The translations under genes were made by a program, and so were the position numbers. Shown here in pieces: positions 26,578-36,607 of a stretch of 64,000 bases of DNA. Each line of letters opens with the position of its first letter. Within the stretch, counting starts at the first letter, position 1. The notes beneath the pieces were generated by a model. The model searched no databases. It saw nothing but the letters and a program-made list of their open reading frames with translations, and was not told the DNA's origin. Origin of the DNA: Leeuwenhoekiella parthenopeia (GTDB lineage: Bacteria; Bacteroidota; Bacteroidia; Flavobacteriales; Flavobacteriaceae); NCBI RefSeq assembly GCF_020782115.1, contig NZ_JAJGMW010000019.1, forward strand, positions 25,963 through 89,962, in the 5' to 3' direction.

Positions 26578-27921
26578 CTAGATTTCGTTTATCCAGTTTG
26601 CCCGGTCCATTTGATTAAACGGCCAGGGCGCTGCATTATTTTCAATATTAGTCATTGCGTTATTGAGGTCAGAAGGAGCGGCACTTTGTTCCATAACCAG
26701 GTACTGGCGCATATCCATAATGATTGATAGCGGATTGATACCTACCGGGCAGGCCTCAACGCAGGCATTACAGGTTGTACAGGCCCAAAGTTCCTCGCGG
26801 GTGATGTAATCGTCAAGCAACTGCTTACCGTCTTCCTTAAACTCCCCTTTATTAGCATCTATATTTTTGCCGATATCTTCAATACGATCGCGGGTAGCCA
26901 TCATAATACGACGCGGCGATAATTTTTTCCCGGTCTGATGAGCGGGGCATTCGCTGGTACAGCGGCCACACTCGGTACAGGTATAGGCATTTAACAGTTG
27001 TGCCCAACTTAAATCTGTTGCTTCGCTGGCGCCAAATTTAGCCGGAACCTCATCGCTTTCTTCCTCAGCAGGCATCGCGTAGGGATCGGCATCAGGATCC
27101 ATCATCAATTTTACTTCATTGGTAACGGCTTCTAAATTATCAAATTCTCCCTGAGGTTTAAGCCGGGCGAAATAGGTATTTGGAAATGCCAAAAGAATGT
27201 GCAGGTGCTTGGAATAATATAGGTAATTGAGAAAAACCAAAATACCCAGAATATGTATCCACCACGCAGCACGCTCAATTAAAATTACGGAAGCCGTGTC
27301 CATGTTTTCAAACAACGGGACGATAAACTGGCTTACCGGGAACGACCCGACAACACCTGAAGCCTGAGCATAATGATCAGCACCTCGCAATTGAAGGCTA
27401 AGATCTGCTGCATTCATCGTAAGGAAGAGCAACATCAAAACCACTTCAAAATATAAAATAAGATTGGCGTCAAGTTTTGGCCAACCCTTAAGTTCCTTAT
27501 TCAGGAAGCGTTTTATATGTAACACATTACGCCGTATCCAAAAGATAATCACACCCACCAAAACCAACAGGGCAAAAATTTCAAACACAGCTATCAAAAA
27601 ATCGTAAAAGCCTCCGAGGAAGCTAAAAATACGATGTGTGCCGAAGATCCCGTCTATGATGATCTCAAGTACTTCGATATTGATAATGATAAAACCTAAA
27701 TAAACCAGTACGTGAATGATTCCTGAAACCGGTCTGCGCACCATTTTGTACTGCCCAAGGGCAATCTTGGCCATGTTTTTAAAACGCTGCGGTTTATTGT
27801 CGCTGTGGTTTTCATCACGACCTAATTTTATATTGCGAATGAGTTTTCTGCAATTGATAACAAAAAAACCAACGCCGGCAGCCAGTGCCAGAATAAATAA
27901 AATATTAGGTAAATACTCCAT
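26578..27921 (-). CDS. Membrane 4Fe-4S electron-transfer protein, HdrE/NarI plus HdrD-like
   Basis: The 447-aa protein joins an N-terminal membrane part with about five helices (about 5-25, 62-85, 103-128, 150-172, 215-238) to a C-terminal cytosolic domain with two ferredoxin-type motifs, CTECGRCTSECP (about 319-330) and CTTCNACVEACPVGINPL (about 380-397). The membrane part resembles NarI/HdrE-type cytochrome b subunits. Such proteins move electrons between quinones and soluble Fe-S partners; here the partner is probably the CCG-domain protein two genes downstream. Placement in an operon with a cell-wall amidase and MlaD is conserved in related bacteria as far as I recall, but unexplained. 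Confidence 0.88.
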   Translation of the reverse strand: MEYLPNILFILALAAGVGFFVINCRKLIRNIKLGRDENHSDNKPQRFKNMAKIALGQYKMVRRPVSGIIHVLVYLGFIIINIEVLEIIIDGIFGTHRIFSFLGGFYDFLIAVFEIFALLVLVGVIIFWIRRNVLHIKRFLNKELKGWPKLDANLILYFEVVLMLLFLTMNAADLSLQLRGADHYAQASGVVGSFPVSQFIVPLFENMDTASVILIERAAWWIHILGILVFLNYLYYSKHLHILLAFPNTYFARLKPQGEFDNLEAVTNEVKLMMDPDADPYAMPAEEESDEVPAKFGASEATDLSWAQLLNAYTCTECGRCTSECPAHQTGKKLSPRRIMMATRDRIEDIGKNIDANKGEFKEDGKQLLDDYITREELWACTTCNACVEACPVGINPLSIIMDMRQYLVMEQSAAPSDLNNAMTNIENNAAPWPFNQMDRANWINEI

Positions 27922-27926
27922 CAGCT

Positions 27927-28877
27927 TTATTTAAGTGAGTCTTTAGGCTCCTCGTACGGACCGGGGTTCTTGCCAAAAACAGAGAAATGTACGTAGCGCT
28001 TGGGGTTGAGTTTTATGTCCTGAAGCAACTCTTCTATCTGTTTGGTGGCCCGCTCCATATTGTTGTACATATCTTTATCGTTAATAAGCTGGCCTAAAGA
28101 ACCTTCTCCCTGTTCAATTTTAGAAGTAATGCTTTCAAAATCTGCTACCACACGCTCCATTTTCCCTACCAGTTCATTGATGTTTATTTGAGATAAGCTG
28201 TCACTCACTTTGCTGAAGTTAGCAGACATCTTATCTAGATTGGTAAAGGTACGGGATAACTTTTGATCATTATCGGCTAAAAGCGTATTGAGATTTTTTG
28301 AAGCCTCCTTGAAGTAAATAGCGGTCTGGCTGATATCTGCGATGGTTTCTCTAAGATTTCGGCGGGTGGGTTCATCTAACACATTGGAGACGCCCGTTAA
28401 GACAGAATCGGTACTGTTGATGACTGATTCTACTTTGGCCTGTAATGGCGTAAGACGCTCATTTACCAACTCAAATATTCCTTCATCAATGGTTCCTTCT
28501 AGCGTATCACCAGACTTTGCCATCTCGTCACGATCGTATTCCGGAACGATCGAAAGGTTTTTTCCGCCGATGAGTCCGCCGCCGTAAATTTGTGCCTTAC
28601 TGTTTTTTGAAAATTGAAAATCGTTCTGAACATTAAAAGTCACGAGAAGATCACCTTTAGTATCTGCAAAATCAATAGAAAGTACTTTACCTACAACCAA
28701 ACCATTAATGGTTACATTAGAACCCGGGGAAAGGCCTTCCACATTATCATAGATTGCATAATATGTACGGTCGTTGTTGAGCAGGTTATTCCCTTTCAGA
28801 AAACTATAACCAAAGATCAATAGCGCGATGGCAACAACCGCTAAAAGACCTGTTTTTACCTCTCTAGAAATGTTCAA
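27927..28877 (-). CDS. mlaD: MlaD/MCE-domain lipid transport protein
   Basis: The 316-aa protein is anchored by one N-terminal helix (about 8-27, LLAVVAIALLIFGYSF) and carries an MCE domain (about 36-115, IYDNVEGLSPGSNVTINGLVVG). A long coiled-coil-like tail rich in Asn/Ser/Leu repeats follows (about 140-290). MCE proteins bind phospholipids and form hexameric rings that move lipids between inner and outer membranes with an MlaFE ABC transporter, which is not in this window. It is 5 bases upstream of the membrane Fe-S gene and 59 downstream of the amidase gene, in one operon. Confidence 0.88.
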   Translation of the reverse strand: MNISREVKTGLLAVVAIALLIFGYSFLKGNNLLNNDRTYYAIYDNVEGLSPGSNVTINGLVVGKVLSIDFADTKGDLLVTFNVQNDFQFSKNSKAQIYGGGLIGGKNLSIVPEYDRDEMAKSGDTLEGTIDEGIFELVNERLTPLQAKVESVINSTDSVLTGVSNVLDEPTRRNLRETIADISQTAIYFKEASKNLNTLLADNDQKLSRTFTNLDKMSANFSKVSDSLSQININELVGKMERVVADFESITSKIEQGEGSLGQLINDKDMYNNMERATKQIEELLQDIKLNPKRYVHFSVFGKNPGPYEEPKDSLK

Positions 28878-28936
28878 TGCAGTGAATTTTTGATGAGCCT
28901 CAAATTTAGGAATAAAATCTCTTGGGACTTAACCCA

Positions 28937-30034
28937 CTAACTTTTATTTATAAAATCATTAGCGTTTCTCTTAATCCCATTTTTGAAGGCCACAATGTAC
29001 GCGGTTTTATAGCCTTTGGCCTGAGCTTCGCTTAATTTACGTTGAATTTCAGAGTAATTAGAGGTATTGCCGTAATAGTATTTGTAGAGCTTTCCTTCCT
29101 TCTCCCGTTCTATGGGGGAAAGCCCCTTAAAGTTATAGGCTTTGGGCTCGAGGTCACGGCTGCTTGCAGCTATCTGCACGCGAAATACGGCATCTTCAAC
29201 CACTACATCTTCTACTTGGGCTACAGGTAATTCATTTTGAACCGGTAAAAAATCATTTGCCCTGACATTGTCTTTATAGTTTATCACCGCATCTGCGATA
29301 GAACCCGCAATCTCTTCCTGCCCCTTTGATGAATTCAAATACCTTCCTTCTTCCGTATTGGTAATAAATCCGGTTTCAATAAGAATACTGGGCATTACGG
29401 TCTGATGTAAGACTACAAAACCGGCCTGCTTCACACTACGGTCTTTTCGTTTCAGTTTTTCCCTGAAATTATCCTGAACATAACTTGCCAACTGAATGCT
29501 TTGATCCAGAAACTCTTCCTGCATCAGGGTAAGCCCGATGAGTGATTCGGGAGCATTTAAATTATACTGGGCGTATTTCTCTTTGTAATTATCTTCCAAG
29601 AAGATCACCTCGTTTTCAGCCTTCGCCACTTCGAGGTTAGTCTGGTTACGGTGTAATCCCAAAACATAGCTTTCTGCTCCCGAAGCCTGCGTGTTATGGG
29701 CATTGCAGTGTATAGATATAAACAAATCTGCCTTCGCACGGTTTGCAATATGACCCCGCTCTTCTAGACCTATAAACACATCGGTTTTGCGGGTGTAAAT
29801 CACTTCAATATCCCGGTCACGCTTCAGTTTATCTCCTACCAAAAGAGCAATTTTTAGCGCAATATCTTTCTCTTTAATGCCGCTTTTGGTATTTTTTCCG
29901 GGATCGTGACCGCCATGACCGGCATCAATCACCACCACAAACTTCTTAAGATCAACGGGTTTTAGATTGGCATAACTTGTTTTCGCATAAGCGAAAACTA
30001 TAAATACTAATAAGTAGGTTATAATCGTTCTCAT
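28937..30034 (-). CDS. N-acetylmuramoyl-L-alanine amidase with C-terminal SPOR-like domain
   Basis: The 365-aa exported protein has a signal peptide (about 1-22) and an Amidase_3 domain (about 30-250). The zinc ligands are visible in VVIDAGHGGHDPG (about 34-46, His), ENEVIFLEDN (about 140-149, Glu) and SIHCNAHN (about 107-114, His). The catalytic Glu lies in ILIETGFITN (about 217-226). The C-terminus (about 280-355, starting FRVQIAASS) resembles a SPOR domain that binds denuded septal glycan. It cuts peptide stems from peptidoglycan at division. It leads the operon with mlaD and the Fe-S genes and is divergent from lptD. Confidence 0.92.
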   Translation of the reverse strand: MRTIITYLLVFIVFAYAKTSYANLKPVDLKKFVVVIDAGHGGHDPGKNTKSGIKEKDIALKIALLVGDKLKRDRDIEVIYTRKTDVFIGLEERGHIANRAKADLFISIHCNAHNTQASGAESYVLGLHRNQTNLEVAKAENEVIFLEDNYKEKYAQYNLNAPESLIGLTLMQEEFLDQSIQLASYVQDNFREKLKRKDRSVKQAGFVVLHQTVMPSILIETGFITNTEEGRYLNSSKGQEEIAGSIADAVINYKDNVRANDFLPVQNELPVAQVEDVVVEDAVFRVQIAASSRDLEPKAYNFKGLSPIEREKEGKLYKYYYGNTSNYSEIQRKLSEAQAKGYKTAYIVAFKNGIKRNANDFINKS

Positions 30035-30174
30035 ATTTGGGTAACGTCAATTTTGTTGGGCTATTTTACAATCATTTTAAAACCTGTGCTTCATTTTTGC
30101 ACTGTTAAAAACACAGTGCGATCCAGGCATTTCTATTTTACCCGGGTTTGCCTAGGGCTTCTAAAAAATAGATG

Positions 30175-30182
30175 TAATTTTG
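30175..30182 (+). promoter_or_regulatory. Predicted -7 promoter element of lptD
   Basis: TAATTTTG matches TAnnTTTG; TTTG at 30147-30150 could be the -33 box (24-base spacing, slightly long). Transcription would start near 30189, so translation cannot begin at 30053 and the TTG at 30230 fits. Confidence 0.5.
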
Positions 30183-30229
30183 GCACTTTGAATTTTGCCC
30201 TTACATTTACAAAAATAGTATTAATCCCA

Positions 30230-32947
30230 TTGCAAACAAAGATCCTCTCAGTACTGCTGGTTTTAGGCTTAAGCCTTATAACATGTGGGTCTGTATGGTC
30301 TCAGGAACTTCCGGTTAGCACGCTTAACACGATACCCGCAGACACCTCTGAGACTAACAGGCTAATGCCCAAAGGTACTCTTCTAAGCGAGCAAAAACCG
30401 GAAGCTTTACAGGACACCACCGCAAAAGACAGCATCAAGGCCCCAAGAGAATCTCTTACCGATATTGTCAAATACAATGCCACAGACTACAGTCGCTTCA
30501 ACAGAAGGGAAAACAAACTTTACCTATACAATGAGGCTCAGGTAACCTATACCGATATCAATATCACGGCCGGGCAGATCGTGGTAGACAACACTACAAA
30601 TACTGTTTTTGCTAAAGGAATTGTAGATTCAACGGGAGCCTATATCCAGGCTCCGGTCTTTGTTCAGGGACCCAATACCGTAGAGCCAGACTCCATCAAA
30701 TACAATTTTAAAACCGAAAAAGCGCTGATCTACGGCTCACGTACACAACAACAGGAATTCTACATCAGAAATGAAGTAAGTAAACGGGTTAATGACTCGG
30801 TTGTTTTTATGAAAAACGTACGTTTCACCACGAGTGAGAATGAGGATGATCCCGAATATTACTTTTACGCCCGAAAGGTCAAATTTGTACCCGGCAAAAA
30901 GATAGTAACCGGTCTGGTGAATATGTTTGTCTATGACGTGCCTATCCCATTAGGTGTACCATTTGCCTACTTCCCGATGGAAAAGGAAACCAGTGTTTCA
31001 GGTTTTATTCTGCCTTCGCCGGGTGAAAACCGCGAACGGGGTTATTTTTTACAGAATGGAGGTTATTATTTTGCCATCAATGATTATGTAGACCTCACCT
31101 TACAGGGTGATTATTACACCAACGGAAGCTACGCGTTGCGCGGAAGCAGCTCGTACCGAAAGCGCTACAAATTCAGTGGAAATGTGAACATTCGTTTTGA
31201 ACGCTTACTCGCCAGCGAACGCGGATTACCCGATTTTTCGGAAACCAACACCTACAACATTCAATGGTCACACAGTCAGGATACCAAATCAAGCCCCAAC
31301 AGTCGTTTTTCGGCATCGGTAAACCTGGGGAGCAGTAACTATTTCAGGCAGTCAACAAATATTGACAACGTAGCAAGCCGTTTGACCAACACGCTGAGTT
31401 CATCTGTTTCGTATTCAAAAACCTTTCAAACCGTACCCGATGTCAATCTGGCCCTTACGGCACGGCATTCGCAAAATACCCAGACGCAGCAAATAAATAT
31501 GACCCTGCCCAGTTTACAGGTTAACGTGGGTCGTATCTATCCCTTTGCGCCAAAATCAGGCACCAAAAAGGGTATATTTCAAAATATCAACTTCAACTAT
31601 TCGGGTAGTGGTGAAAACCGCATACAAACCACAGACAGCCTGTTTTTCACTCCTCAAATGTTTCGCGATGCCGAACTGGGCGTTCGCCACAGCATACCCG
31701 TTACGACTAACTTTAAACTCTTTGATTATCTCAGCGTTTCGGCCAGTACAAACTTTCAGGAGAGCTGGGTTTTTGAAACCATTAACCAACGTTATGATGT
31801 TGAGGAACAGGGCATAGTTCGCGATACCATAGGCGGTTTTGACCGGTTTAGCACCTATAATTTCAGCACCAGCTTGGGAACTACACTATACGGGCAATTT
31901 AACTTCGGGGATGACAAAAAGATACAGGCAATCCGTCATACCGTAAAGCCTACCGTTTCCTTTAATTATAATCCGGCTTTTGACCAGTATTATGAAACCT
32001 TCCTGGCTCCCGAACGCGATGATCCAAATGGCCCGCTTACCCGTGAGGTAACCTATAGTCGTTTTGATGGAGGCTTTTACGGCGCTCCGGGTAATTTCAG
32101 CTCCAGCGGAATCAGCTTTAACGTTAACAATACCATTGAAGCTAAAGTACGCGACAAGGACTCTACTGCTCTTGAACCCAAAAAAATTGACCTGCTGAGC
32201 AACCTGGCAATCTCAACCAATTACAATTTTCTCGCAGACAGCTTAAAACTAAGCCCTGTTAACGTACGGGGAACCATCCCCATTATTCAGAGCAAGCTTA
32301 GCGTCAATTTTAATATGACCTTAGATCCTTATGCGCTAAATAACAACAACGACCGCATCGATAAACTAAATATCGCCAATGGCGGAAGTTTGTTTAGACT
32401 CACTAATGCCAGTGCAAACTTTGGATACTCCTTTAGCAGCAAAAGCTTTGGAAAGGAAAATGATGATGTTGAGGGCGAAGACACTCAAACAGCCCGTAAT
32501 GGCGCCAGACGGGATAATCTGCTCGGAGAAGACAGCAGGCAATTGCAGAATAAATTTAACGACTCTGAAGGAGCAGATGAAGATCCGGAAGAAGAACAGG
32601 AATTGTATAACTACAAAATACCGTGGAATCTAAGGGTGAATTACAATGTAAATTACGGTAACACCGCGAGACAAAACAGGATCACGTCCCATGCGATTAA
32701 CTTCAGCGGTGATGTGGAGCTGGGAGAAAAGTGGTTTGTAGGAGCCTCTTCGGGTATTGACGTCACCACCGGAAAGTTTACTCCAACCCAGCTACGCTTT
32801 GCCCGGGATCTGGAAAGTTTTAATATGACCTTTGCCTGGACACCCTTTGGCACCTACGCCTCCTGGAACTTTTTTATCGGAATCAAATCAAGTGTACTCA
32901 GCGATCTTAAGTACGAGCAACGCCGTACACCTGATCAACGTTTATAG
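30230..32947 (+). CDS. lptD: LPS-assembly protein LptD
   Basis: This is the large outer-membrane translocon that inserts lipopolysaccharide into the outer leaflet. With the TTG start at 30230 it is 905 aa with a clean signal peptide (ILSVLLVLGLSLITCGSVWSQ). The N-terminal OstA-like domain (about 75-230, with ITAGQIVVDNTTNTVFAKG) precedes a barrel of about 650 residues with the family motif VPFAYFPMEKETSVSGFILPS read in parts (about 241-261). The reading frame continues upstream to 30053, but that part is not signal-like and contains the promoter element. It is followed 40 bases later by ridA, and is divergent from the amidase gene. Confidence 0.9.
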   Translation: MQTKILSVLLVLGLSLITCGSVWSQELPVSTLNTIPADTSETNRLMPKGTLLSEQKPEALQDTTAKDSIKAPRESLTDIVKYNATDYSRFNRRENKLYLYNEAQVTYTDINITAGQIVVDNTTNTVFAKGIVDSTGAYIQAPVFVQGPNTVEPDSIKYNFKTEKALIYGSRTQQQEFYIRNEVSKRVNDSVVFMKNVRFTTSENEDDPEYYFYARKVKFVPGKKIVTGLVNMFVYDVPIPLGVPFAYFPMEKETSVSGFILPSPGENRERGYFLQNGGYYFAINDYVDLTLQGDYYTNGSYALRGSSSYRKRYKFSGNVNIRFERLLASERGLPDFSETNTYNIQWSHSQDTKSSPNSRFSASVNLGSSNYFRQSTNIDNVASRLTNTLSSSVSYSKTFQTVPDVNLALTARHSQNTQTQQINMTLPSLQVNVGRIYPFAPKSGTKKGIFQNINFNYSGSGENRIQTTDSLFFTPQMFRDAELGVRHSIPVTTNFKLFDYLSVSASTNFQESWVFETINQRYDVEEQGIVRDTIGGFDRFSTYNFSTSLGTTLYGQFNFGDDKKIQAIRHTVKPTVSFNYNPAFDQYYETFLAPERDDPNGPLTREVTYSRFDGGFYGAPGNFSSSGISFNVNNTIEAKVRDKDSTALEPKKIDLLSNLAISTNYNFLADSLKLSPVNVRGTIPIIQSKLSVNFNMTLDPYALNNNNDRIDKLNIANGGSLFRLTNASANFGYSFSSKSFGKENDDVEGEDTQTARNGARRDNLLGEDSRQLQNKFNDSEGADEDPEEEQELYNYKIPWNLRVNYNVNYGNTARQNRITSHAINFSGDVELGEKWFVGASSGIDVTTGKFTPTQLRFARDLESFNMTFAWTPFGTYASWNFFIGIKSSVLSDLKYEQRRTPDQRL

Positions 32948-32987
32948 TTCAAAAATTAAAACGCATATACATCTAAAACCAAAAGCG

Positions 32988-33368
32988 ATGAAAAAAATAG
33001 TAAGTACCCCAAATGCACCGGCGCCCATAGGGCCTTATAATCAGGCGATTTTTGCAGGCGATACGCTGTATATAAGCGGTCAAATCCCGCTAGACCCTAA
33101 AACGGGCGAACTCGTAAGCGGTTCTATTGCTGAAGAGACAGAAACGGTTATGAAAAATCTGCAAGCTATACTTACCGAAGCCGGACTCACTTTTGAACAC
33201 GTGGTTAAGAGCTCTATCTTCCTGAGCGATATGGGAAGCTTTGGTGCCGTTAATGAAGTCTACGGAAGCTATTTTGATGAAGCCACCGCGCCGGCCCGCG
33301 AGACGGTTGAAGTAGCCAACCTGCCTAAATACGTAAATGTGGAAATCTCTATGATCGCCTTAAAATAA
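32988..33368 (+). CDS. ridA: RidA family enamine/imine deaminase
   Basis: The 126-aa protein is exactly the usual RidA length. The start MKKIVSTPNAPAPIGPYNQA is characteristic, and the active-site Arg lies in APARETVEVANLPKYVNVEI (about 103-122), with the Glu in the same region. It hydrolyses reactive 2-aminoacrylate and other enamines made by PLP enzymes. An in-frame upstream extension to 32832 overlaps lptD and is not supported. It ends before a strong bidirectional terminator. Confidence 0.95.
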   Translation: MKKIVSTPNAPAPIGPYNQAIFAGDTLYISGQIPLDPKTGELVSGSIAEETETVMKNLQAILTEAGLTFEHVVKSSIFLSDMGSFGAVNEVYGSYFDEATAPARETVEVANLPKYVNVEISMIALK

Positions 33369-33387
33369 GGTGTCCTATTTTAAACAT

Positions 33388-33425
33388 AAAAAAGGCCTGA
33401 AACATTCAAGTTTCAGGCCTTTTTT
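33388..33425. terminator. Bidirectional rho-independent terminator after ridA
   Basis: A perfect 16-bp stem (388-403 with 410-425, 6-base loop) is flanked by A and T runs. It separates ridA from the convergent kinase-like gene. Confidence 0.9.
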
Positions 33426-33443
33426 ATTGATTTACGCAGTGGT

Positions 33444-34307
33444 TTACTTAACCAGCATATAATTCTTGTGATAGGCTACCAATCCTTCAATAGGTCTCTT
33501 TAAAACTTTGCCCATTTTCAGATCGTATTCAGCAAGCACGGCTTTCATTTCATCCTGAAGATAGAAAGAGATAGAGCCTACAAAATGTACAGGGATTTCT
33601 TTGGCATTCTCAAACTGAAGCACCTGGTGCTCTACAAATAATCTAAAGCCCTTGCGTATAAGTTTTTTGCAGTATTCGTGATTTTTATTGGTGATCACAA
33701 AACGTGCAAACTGCGCTAAATAGGTGTTGGGATTTGGCATTTTATACAAATGGTTCTTAATGCTTTCGGCAGTAAGGTCAAATTGTTTAGCAAACTCGTA
33801 AGCCAATTCTTTAGGAATTTTATTAAAGTGAAAATCCCGCAGTAATTGTCTTCCAAAATAGTTACCGCTACCATCATCCATCAGGATATAACCCAGTGAG
33901 GTTACTTTTTGCTCGATATCTTTGCCATCATACAAGCTGCAGTTAGAGCCTGTACCTATGATGCAAACAATACCGGGTTCTCCCTTCTTAGTAGTAGCAT
34001 AAAGTGCTGCATAGGTATCTTCTTTAATATCTATTACCTCTGCTTTATCAAAAAACTCATCAAAAACTCCTTTTATAAGTTCTCTGGGCTTTTGAGTACC
34101 ACAACCTGCCCCATAAAAATGAACGTGGGTTACATCATGGCGGTGCTTGTAAAGCTCATAGTTATTGATAATTCGCTCGGTAAGGATTTCTGCAGACAAA
34201 ACCTGTGGATTTAATCCAAAAGTCTGAGTCTGAAATATCTCATTTCCTTCAGCATCAAGGGCAATCCAATCTGTCTTGGTTGACCCGCTATCTACTAATA
34301 ATATCAT
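33444..34307 (-). CDS. BadF/BadG/BcrA/BcrD family ATPase, N-acetylglucosamine kinase-like
   Basis: The 287-aa protein has the ASKHA-fold phosphate-1 motif LLVDSGSTKTDWI (about 3-15) and the second glycine motif IIGTGSNCSLYDG (about 115-127). A later LMDDGSGNYFGRQLL block (about 142-156) is like eukaryotic GlcNAc kinase. The Bacteroidota group is annotated as N-acetylglucosamine kinase or BadF ATPase and probably phosphorylates an amino sugar such as GlcNAc or MurNAc from cell-wall recycling. It follows gapA by a hairpin of modest strength, so it may be partly co-transcribed with glycolytic genes. Confidence 0.82.
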   Translation of the reverse strand: MILLVDSGSTKTDWIALDAEGNEIFQTQTFGLNPQVLSAEILTERIINNYELYKHRHDVTHVHFYGAGCGTQKPRELIKGVFDEFFDKAEVIDIKEDTYAALYATTKKGEPGIVCIIGTGSNCSLYDGKDIEQKVTSLGYILMDDGSGNYFGRQLLRDFHFNKIPKELAYEFAKQFDLTAESIKNHLYKMPNPNTYLAQFARFVITNKNHEYCKKLIRKGFRLFVEHQVLQFENAKEIPVHFVGSISFYLQDEMKAVLAEYDLKMGKVLKRPIEGLVAYHKNYMLVK

Positions 34308-34324
34308 GTGGAAAGGGTTTAAAA

Positions 34325-34357
34325 AACCCTTTAAACCTGTAACAGGCTTAAAGGGTT
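34325..34357 (-). terminator. Hairpin between gapA and kinase-like gene
   Basis: The 15-position stem AACCCTTTAA-ACCTG pairs with CAGGC-TTAAAGGGTT, leaving a 3-base loop and one mismatch. It is 10 bases after the gapA stop. On the minus strand T residues follow only partly, so it may act as an attenuating or processing hairpin. Confidence 0.55.
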
Positions 34358-34367
34358 GAAACTTATA

Positions 34368-36385
<2,018 letters not shown>

Positions 36386-36520
36386 TTCCTGTAGAATGAA
36401 AGGTAAAAATAGCAATTTCATTGCCTTTTAATAAGCCATTGGCAATGAATTTAATCGTATTCTCAATTTCAATCGTTATCGTTAATAACTATTTTCAATT
36501 GAGGGGTGAAATTTTGGGAA

Positions 36521-36589
36521 TTTTGATCTGAGAACCTCGTTTTTGCGAGTTTAAAAATTAAAACGGGATCAAAATATCATATTCTCAGA
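36521..36589 (-). other. Overlapping inverted repeats in the tamB-pfkA intergenic region
   Basis: TTTTGATC (521-528) pairs with GATCAAAA (567-574), and TCTGAGAA (527-534) pairs with TTCTCAGA (582-589). The left arms overlap by two bases and the two pairings interleave, so they are mutually exclusive or pseudoknotted. A small CTCG/CGAG hairpin lies inside. It could be the tamB transcript end or a pfkA leader structure. No clear TAnnTTTG box was found in this gap. Confidence 0.4.
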
Positions 36590-36607
36590 GTGCAAATGGC
36601 TAAAAAA

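Noticed and set aside
30053..30229. N-terminal extension of lptD from a TTG at 30053
   Set aside because: It is not signal-like and contains the predicted promoter element; the TTG at 30230 gives a clean signal peptide.
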